A stretch of DNA of 37,920 bases. Source: Sulfurivirga sp. Lineage in GTDB: Bacteria; Pseudomonadota; Gammaproteobacteria; Thiomicrospirales; Thiomicrospiraceae. The stretch lies in NCBI RefSeq assembly GCF_015490265.1, contig NZ_WFYD01000020.1, positions 1 through 37,920 of the forward strand, given 5' to 3'. This document shows, in pieces, positions 31,632 through 37,920 of the stretch (positions are counted from its first letter, which is position 1; every line of letters begins with the position of its first letter). The notes beneath the pieces were generated by a model. That model was not told the DNA's origin, did not search any database, and was given only the letters and a program-made list of their open reading frames with translations. The translations under genes and the position numbers were made by a program.

Positions 31632-31668
31632 AAAAAAATCGGGCGCTCCCCGCAGGGAAGCACCCGAT
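31632..31668 (-). terminator. Intrinsic terminator between dnaK and dnaJ
   Basis: On the minus strand ATCGGGTGCTTCCC pairs with GGGGAGCGCCCGAT (one mismatch region), followed by TTTTTT. It lies 20 bases after the dnaK stop and before dnaJ, so it should reduce dnaJ relative to dnaK. Confidence 0.88.
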
Positions 31669-31687
31669 TATAGCTTACCGTCGTGAA

Positions 31688-33625
<1,938 letters not shown>

Positions 33626-33668
33626 GTTCTTCTCTCCTTCATTCCTGTGAATTCTGTCGCTGCCCGTT

Positions 33669-33696
33669 TTATGTGGCCGTATTGCGCTTTTTCAAG
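33669..33696 (-). promoter_or_regulatory. sigma32-type heat-shock promoter of dnaK
   Basis: On the minus strand CTTGAA (-35, 33691-33696) is followed after 14 bases by CCACATAA (-10, 33669-33676), close to the sigma32 consensus CTTGAA-N13-15-CCCCATNT. It lies just past the grpE stop codon. Confidence 0.6.
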
Positions 33697-33701
33697 AGGG
33701 C

Positions 33702-34292
33702 TTACTGCTCCGCTTCCTTCGAGACCACCACCCGGGCCGGACGCACCAGCCGCTCGTTGAGGCTGTAGCCCTTCTGGATCACGTCCATCACCGTATTGGG
33801 TTCGTGCTCGGCGGAGGGCACCATGGTCATGGCCTCATGCTTCTGCGGGTCGAAACTCTCGCCCACGGGGTCGATGCGCTCGACACCGAAGCGGGAGAGC
33901 ACATCCAGCATCATCTTGAAGGTCATCTCCATGCCTTCCTTCAGCGTCTCGACGGTGGCGCCCTCCTTTTCAGCCGCCTGAATGCCCATCTCCATGCTGT
34001 CGAGCACCGGCAGCAGCTCGTTGACGAACTTCTCCAGCGCGAACTTGTGGGCGTTTTCCACGTCAATGCGCGTGCGCCGGCGCAGGTTCTCCATGTCCGC
34101 CTTGACGCGCAGCAGGGCGTCCCAGTGATCAGCCGCCTGCTGGCGTGCCTCTTCCAAGGCCTTCTGCAGGTCTTCCTCCACCTGCTGCTCGGCCTGTTCG
34201 AGATCCTCCATCGCCGGATCCTGCTCCGGCGCGGTGTTCTCCTGCGCCGTGTCCTGCGCCTGTTGTTGAGTGTTGCGTTGTTCTTCGCTCAT
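33702..34292 (-). CDS. grpE: Nucleotide exchange factor GrpE
   Basis: 196 residues (E. coli 197). A long acidic, Gln-rich N-terminal coiled coil (DLEQAEQQVEEDLQKALEEARQQAADHWDALLRVKADMEN) leads to the beta-domain ending EHEPNTVMDVIQKGYSLNERLVRPARVVVSK, which contacts the DnaK ATPase domain. GrpE releases ADP from DnaK. It lies 28 bases after hrcA on the same strand and so is probably under the CIRCE-controlled promoter. Confidence 0.96.
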   Translation of the reverse strand: MSEEQRNTQQQAQDTAQENTAPEQDPAMEDLEQAEQQVEEDLQKALEEARQQAADHWDALLRVKADMENLRRRTRIDVENAHKFALEKFVNELLPVLDSMEMGIQAAEKEGATVETLKEGMEMTFKMMLDVLSRFGVERIDPVGESFDPQKHEAMTMVPSAEHEPNTVMDVIQKGYSLNERLVRPARVVVSKEAEQ

Positions 34293-34320
34293 GGTGTTCC
34301 TCTCGACTGATGAATTCGGA

Positions 34321-35370
34321 CTACTCGTTCAATGGGGCCGGCGTGTGCTTTTTCAAGACGGACTCGAGAATTCGTCCGGTCATGTCCACCAGCGGAATGA
34401 CCCGGTCATAGGGCATGCGCGCGGGGCCGATCACCCCCAGCGCGCCCACCAGCGTGTCATCCATGCTCCAGGGACGCGCCACCAGCGCGCAGTCGTCATC
34501 CAGCTCCACACCGCTCTCGCGGCCGATGAACACCTGCACGCCATCGGCCTCCAGACTGCGGTCGAGCACATGCAGCAGATCCCGCTGCTGCTCGAAGGTG
34601 GCGAACAGCTCCCGCAACCGCTCCACATCCGCCAGCTCCTCATACTGCAGCAGCCGGGTCTTGCCGGTCACCCGCAGGGTCTCCCCCTCCTGTTCATGGC
34701 GCGCCAGCGCCCCTTCCGCCGCCTCGATGAAACGGCGCATGCCCTCGTTGAGGTCAGCATGCAGCTGCTGCATGCGGGTCACCAGCCGGGCACGGGCTTC
34801 CCGCAGGGTCAACCCCTCCAGCTCCTCATTGAAAAAGCGGCTCAGCTTTTCCAGCTGCTCGGCGGAAAGGGGGCGGGCCAGTTCGATGAAGCGGTTTTCC
34901 GCCTCCTGATTGTTGAACACCAGCACCACCAGCACGCGCCGCTCGCTCAGCGGCACCAGCGCCACGCGGCTGACCCGTTCCTCGGCACGGTCCGGCAGGC
35001 GCACGATGCTGACCATGCCGCTGAGTTCGGAGAGCAGCCGCGAGGCCTGATCGATGGCGGCGTCCGCCTCGCCCGCCTCCGACAGCGCCTCGGACAGGCG
35101 CTCCACCTGGGCGCGCTCCAGCGGGGTGATGGTGAGAAAACGGTCCACATAGAAACGCAGCCCCCTTGCGGTGGGCACGCGTCCCGCAGACGTGTGCGGC
35201 GAGGCGATCAGACCCCGCTCTTCCAGATCCGCCATCACATTGCGGATGGTGGCTGCGCTGACGTTGATCTCCGGCAGTTTGGACAGGGTGCGCGACCCGA
35301 CCGGACGCCCCTCCTTCAGGTATAATTCAATCAGTTTTCTGAGCAGAAGCTGATCGCGTTCTCCCAGCAT
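34321..35370 (-). CDS. hrcA: Heat-inducible transcription repressor HrcA
   Basis: 349 residues, typical for the family. An N-terminal winged-helix domain (LLRKLIELYLKEGRPVGSRTLSKLPEINVSAATIRNVMADLEERGLI) is followed by the TSAGRVPTARGLRFYVDRFL segment, an inserted dimerisation domain and a GAF-like domain ending VIGPARMPYDRVIPLVDMTGRIL. HrcA binds the CIRCE element and represses chaperone genes until heat shock removes it; its folding depends on GroE. It is first in hrcA-grpE-dnaK and is autoregulated through the perfect CIRCE 56 bases upstream. E. coli lacks hrcA, but many other gammaproteobacteria keep it beside sigma32. Confidence 0.97.
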   Translation of the reverse strand: MLGERDQLLLRKLIELYLKEGRPVGSRTLSKLPEINVSAATIRNVMADLEERGLIASPHTSAGRVPTARGLRFYVDRFLTITPLERAQVERLSEALSEAGEADAAIDQASRLLSELSGMVSIVRLPDRAEERVSRVALVPLSERRVLVVLVFNNQEAENRFIELARPLSAEQLEKLSRFFNEELEGLTLREARARLVTRMQQLHADLNEGMRRFIEAAEGALARHEQEGETLRVTGKTRLLQYEELADVERLRELFATFEQQRDLLHVLDRSLEADGVQVFIGRESGVELDDDCALVARPWSMDDTLVGALGVIGPARMPYDRVIPLVDMTGRILESVLKKHTPAPLNE

Positions 35371-35425
35371 GTCCGCACCTCATACGCTGATCAGTCCAAC
35401 GCCGTTCACAGAACAAAACCACCGG

Positions 35426-35452
35426 TTAGCACTCTCCAGTGGCGAGTGCTAA
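35426..35452. promoter_or_regulatory. CIRCE operator (HrcA binding site)
   Basis: Perfect inverted repeat TTAGCACTC-N9-GAGTGCTAA, identical to the CIRCE consensus. It overlaps the start region of the hrcA promoter and lies 33 bases before the divergent nadK start. Confidence 0.97.
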
Positions 35453-35480
35453 TTATGGGGACAGGGTCAGACAGGGTCAA
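35452..35480 (-). promoter_or_regulatory. sigma70 promoter of hrcA-grpE-dnaK
   Basis: On the minus strand TTGACC (-35, 35475-35480) and CATAAT (-10, 35452-35457) are separated by 17 bases. The -10 touches CIRCE, so HrcA binding would block polymerase. Confidence 0.75.
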
Positions 35481-35484
35481 GACG

Positions 35485-36375
35485 ATGGCAGAAGCCTTCC
35501 AACGCATCGGACTGTTCACCAAACCGGGCGCGCCGGAGGCGCACGCCACCCTGTCCAAGGTGGCCCGTTTTCTCGGCGAACAGGGCTGCACCAGCTTCAT
35601 CGACAGCACCTGCTGCGAGCCGGAAACTGCCGATCAGCTGGCGCTGACCCCGCTGCCGCGCGAACAGATGGTGCGCCAGATCGACCTGGCCATCGTCGTC
35701 GGCGGCGACGGCAGCTTCATCAGCGCTGCCCGCAGCGTGGTGGATCACGGCGTGCCGCTGCTGGGCATCAACCTGGGACGACTTGGATTTCTGGCGGACT
35801 TCTCCCCCGAAACGCTGGAACAGGACCTCAGCGCCGTGCTGGCGGGCAACTACACCCGCGAGCAGCGCAGCCTGCTGCATGCGCGCATCTTCGAGAATGA
35901 CCGGGTGGTGTTCGAACACCTGGCGGTCAATGACGTGGTGCTGCACAAGCCGGACACGCCGCGCATGATCGAGTTCAACGCCTGGCTGGACGACCACTTC
36001 GTCACCCGCCACCGCTCCGACGGGCTGATCATCGCCACCCCCACCGGCTCCACCGCCTACGCCCTCTCCGCCGGCGGGCCACTGGTGGATCCCCGGCTGG
36101 AGGCGCTGCTGATGGTGAGCATCAACCCGCACACCCTCAGCAACCGGCCGGTGGTTGTGCCCGGGCGCAGCGTCATCCGTCTCGTGCCGCACAAGACCTG
36201 CACCGGCACCGCCCGCATCACCTGTGACGGGCAGATCACCTTCGAGATCCAGAGCCACCATGTCACACAGGTGGCCGCCCACGATCGCAAGCTGACCATG
36301 ATCCACCCGGTCAACTACAACTTCTACGACATCCTGCGTACCAAACTGGGCTGGGGTGGACACAGCCGATGCTGA
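35485..36375 (+). CDS. nadK: NAD kinase
   Basis: 296 residues (E. coli 292). The phosphate-binding GGDGS motif lies at residues 73-77 (VVGGDGSFISAAR), followed by GINLGRLGFLADF, the NDVVLHK segment that binds the nicotinamide ribose, and the glycine-rich GLIIATPTGSTAYALSAGGP. It makes NADP from NAD and ATP. The ATG at 35485 is chosen because the homologous N-terminus begins near FQRIGLFTKP; an upstream in-frame ATG would start within CIRCE. The ribosome binding site is weak, next to a 10-base direct repeat ACAGGGTCAG/ACAGGGTCAA. Its stop overlaps recN by seven bases. The gene pair nadK-recN beside grpE is the E. coli arrangement. Confidence 0.96.
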   Translation: MAEAFQRIGLFTKPGAPEAHATLSKVARFLGEQGCTSFIDSTCCEPETADQLALTPLPREQMVRQIDLAIVVGGDGSFISAARSVVDHGVPLLGINLGRLGFLADFSPETLEQDLSAVLAGNYTREQRSLLHARIFENDRVVFEHLAVNDVVLHKPDTPRMIEFNAWLDDHFVTRHRSDGLIIATPTGSTAYALSAGGPLVDPRLEALLMVSINPHTLSNRPVVVPGRSVIRLVPHKTCTGTARITCDGQITFEIQSHHVTQVAAHDRKLTMIHPVNYNFYDILRTKLGWGGHSRC

Positions 36376-37920
36376 CCACGCTCTCCATTCGCAATCTGGC
36401 GCTGATCGAACGGCTGGAACTGAACTTCTCCGCCGGCTTCACCGCGCTGACCGGCGAGACCGGCGCGGGCAAGTCCATTCTGCTGGACGCGCTGGGACTG
36501 GTGCTGGGCAACCGCGCCGACAGCGCACTGGTGCGCCACGGCAGTGAGCGGGCCGACATTCAGGCCGTCTTTGACCTGAGCACCCTACCGGACGTGCGCC
36601 GCTGGCTGGAAGAAGAAGCCCTGCTGGATGAGGACTCTCCCGAAACGCTACTTGTGCGCCGCACCGTCAGCGCCGACGGGGGCAGCCGCGCCTGGATCAA
36701 CGGCGTGCGCGCCCCGGCGGCCCAGCTGCGTGTACTGGGCAAACGGCTGGTGGAGATCCATGGCCAGCATGCCCACCAGCAGCTGCTGCAGTCTGCCCAC
36801 CAGCGCACGCTGCTGGATGGCTTCGGCGGCCTCAGGGAACAGAGCGAGGAGGTGGCCGAACGCTGGCGCGCCCTGCAACGGGCAAGGCAGGCGCTGGCAC
36901 AGGCCGAACAGGACACGGCGGGCCGGGAAGCGCGGCTGGACGAACTCGCCCGCCTGCTCAAGGACCTGGAAGCGCTCGCGCCCACGGAGGACGATTACCA
37001 CGAACTGAGCCGACAGCAGCACCGGCTGGCCCATGCCGAAACCCTGCTGCAGAACGGCCTTGCGGCAGAAGCCGCCCTCACGGGTGACGAGGGCGCCACC
37101 CGACGAATCAGTGAGGCGCTGGACGCTCTCCATCAGGCGGCTGAAATCGAACCGGCGCTCACCCCCATGCTCCAGCAGCTGGAAGAACAGCGCATCACCC
37201 TGGAAGAGCTGGCGCGGGACATTCACCACCTGACCGGGCAGGTGGAGCTGGATCCGCAGCAGCTGGCCGAGGTGGACGCGCGTCTGGGCGAATACCACCG
37301 TCTGGCCCGTCTGCACCTGTGCGACCCGGAGGCGCTGGAAGCACGGCTGCAGGAGCTGCAGGAAGAACGACACCGGCTCGCCCACGCGGACGAACATCTG
37401 GAAACACTCCGAACCGAGGTGGAGACGGCCCGGGCCGCCTTCATGGAAGCCGCCGAACGCCTCAGCGCCGCACGGCTGCAGGCCGGTGCACATCTTGCGG
37501 AGACCGTCACCCCTCTTCTGCACCCTCTGGGCATGCCCCACGCGGAACTGAGCGTGCGGATCGACCCCACCGAGCCTGGTCGCCACGGCATCGATCAGAT
37601 CACCTTCCTGTTCACCGCCAACCCCGGCCAGCCGCCCCGGCCGCTGGGCAAGGTGGCCTCCGGTGGCGAGCTGGCCCGCCTCAGCCTGGCGCTGGAAGTG
37701 GCGCTGGCCGATGTCACCGGCACCCCCACACTCATCTTCGACGAGGTAGATACCGGCATCGGCGGCGGCGTGGCCGAACAGGTGGGTCGGCTCATGCGCC
37801 AGCTGGGTGGCAAGCGGCAGGTGATGGCCGTCACCCACCAGCCACAGGTGGCCGCCTGCGCCCACCACCACCTCAAGGTGGAAAAGACCCAACGGGCAGA
37901 CAGCACCGCAACCCATGTAA
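36369..37920 (+). CDS. recN: DNA repair protein RecN (3' partial)
   Basis: 517 complete codons are present; the frame is still open at the window edge, with perhaps 35-40 residues missing. It is an SMC-like ATPase for double-strand break repair. Walker A is GETGAGKS at residues 29-36, followed by SILLDALGLVLGNRAD. A long coiled coil occupies about residues 155-370. The ABC signature SGGELARLSLAL is near residue 432 and Walker B TLIFDEVDTGIGG follows. The last visible residues KTQRADSTATHV lie in the C-terminal segment. The start overlaps the nadK stop by seven bases, so translation is coupled. No SOS box is seen upstream of nadK. Confidence 0.96.
   Translation, partial: MLTTLSIRNLALIERLELNFSAGFTALTGETGAGKSILLDALGLVLGNRADSALVRHGSERADIQAVFDLSTLPDVRRWLEEEALLDEDSPETLLVRRTVSADGGSRAWINGVRAPAAQLRVLGKRLVEIHGQHAHQQLLQSAHQRTLLDGFGGLREQSEEVAERWRALQRARQALAQAEQDTAGREARLDELARLLKDLEALAPTEDDYHELSRQQHRLAHAETLLQNGLAAEAALTGDEGATRRISEALDALHQAAEIEPALTPMLQQLEEQRITLEELARDIHHLTGQVELDPQQLAEVDARLGEYHRLARLHLCDPEALEARLQELQEERHRLAHADEHLETLRTEVETARAAFMEAAERLSAARLQAGAHLAETVTPLLHPLGMPHAELSVRIDPTEPGRHGIDQITFLFTANPGQPPRPLGKVASGGELARLSLALEVALADVTGTPTLIFDEVDTGIGGGVAEQVGRLMRQLGGKRQVMAVTHQPQVAACAHHHLKVEKTQRADSTATHV

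Noticed and set aside
34676-34690. AGGGTCTCCCCCTCC as a further copy of the dispersed repeat
   Set aside because: It lies inside hrcA coding sequence, matches only the core partly, and lacks the A/T-rich and CAGGA blocks.

Overview
The window is ordinary chromosome of a GC-rich gammaproteobacterium. The evidence is gene content and order: hrcA-grpE-dnaK-dnaJ-dapB-carA-carB-greA on one strand with nadK-recN diverging from it, hflK-hflC-DUF2065-hisZ-purA, lysS-prfB, and close full-length matches to gammaproteobacterial proteins such as 342-residue MurB and Mak-type fructokinase. I see no rRNA operon, insertion sequence, integrase, prophage or CRISPR array. I would not name a genus from this sequence alone.

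Layout. 1-3.3 kb: the 3' end of a SerB-like HAD phosphatase, a convergent 2-oxoglutarate/Fe(II) oxygenase, rlmI, and an outer-membrane beta-barrel protein of unknown function. 3.3-3.7 kb: divergent tRNA-Asn (minus) and tRNA-Glu/tRNA-Gly (plus), each side with a near-consensus sigma70 promoter. 3.7-4.4 kb: a mostly non-coding stretch with a 40-residue single-helix membrane protein and one copy of a dispersed GGGGTCTCCCC repeat. 4.4-7.1 kb: lysS and prfB (minus). 7.2-11.3 kb: fumC, a thioredoxin, a CBS protein (minus) and a cupin / four-helix membrane protein / Rossmann protein run. 11.3-12.1 kb: an 820-base gene-free interval with several more copies of the repeat in both orientations. 12.1-20.3 kb (minus): ppiD, purA, hisZ, DUF2065, hflC, hflK and an NSS-type sodium symporter. 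20.4-24.5 kb: murB (plus), then a thioredoxin-like protein, ROK fructokinase, DUF455 ferritin-like protein, a small secreted protein and a DUF4149 membrane protein (all minus). 24.5-35.4 kb (minus): greA, carB, carA, dapB, dnaJ, dnaK, grpE, hrcA. 35.5 kb to the end: nadK and recN (recN cut by the window edge).

How they work together. The chaperone block carries its own controls: a perfect CIRCE operator on the hrcA promoter, a sigma32-like promoter ahead of dnaK, and an intrinsic terminator between dnaK and dnaJ. The carAB operon has a leader resembling the E. coli pyrBI attenuator: a predicted RNA start AAUUU, a 7-codon reading frame whose stop abuts a strong terminator hairpin, then carA. 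HflK/HflC form the FtsH-modulating membrane complex, while the linked hisZ and purA serve histidine and AMP synthesis.

Most unusual items: the repeat family (five or more copies in one intergenic gap plus one 7 kb away), the carAB leader, a prfB without the programmed frameshift, and a probable 40-residue membrane protein.
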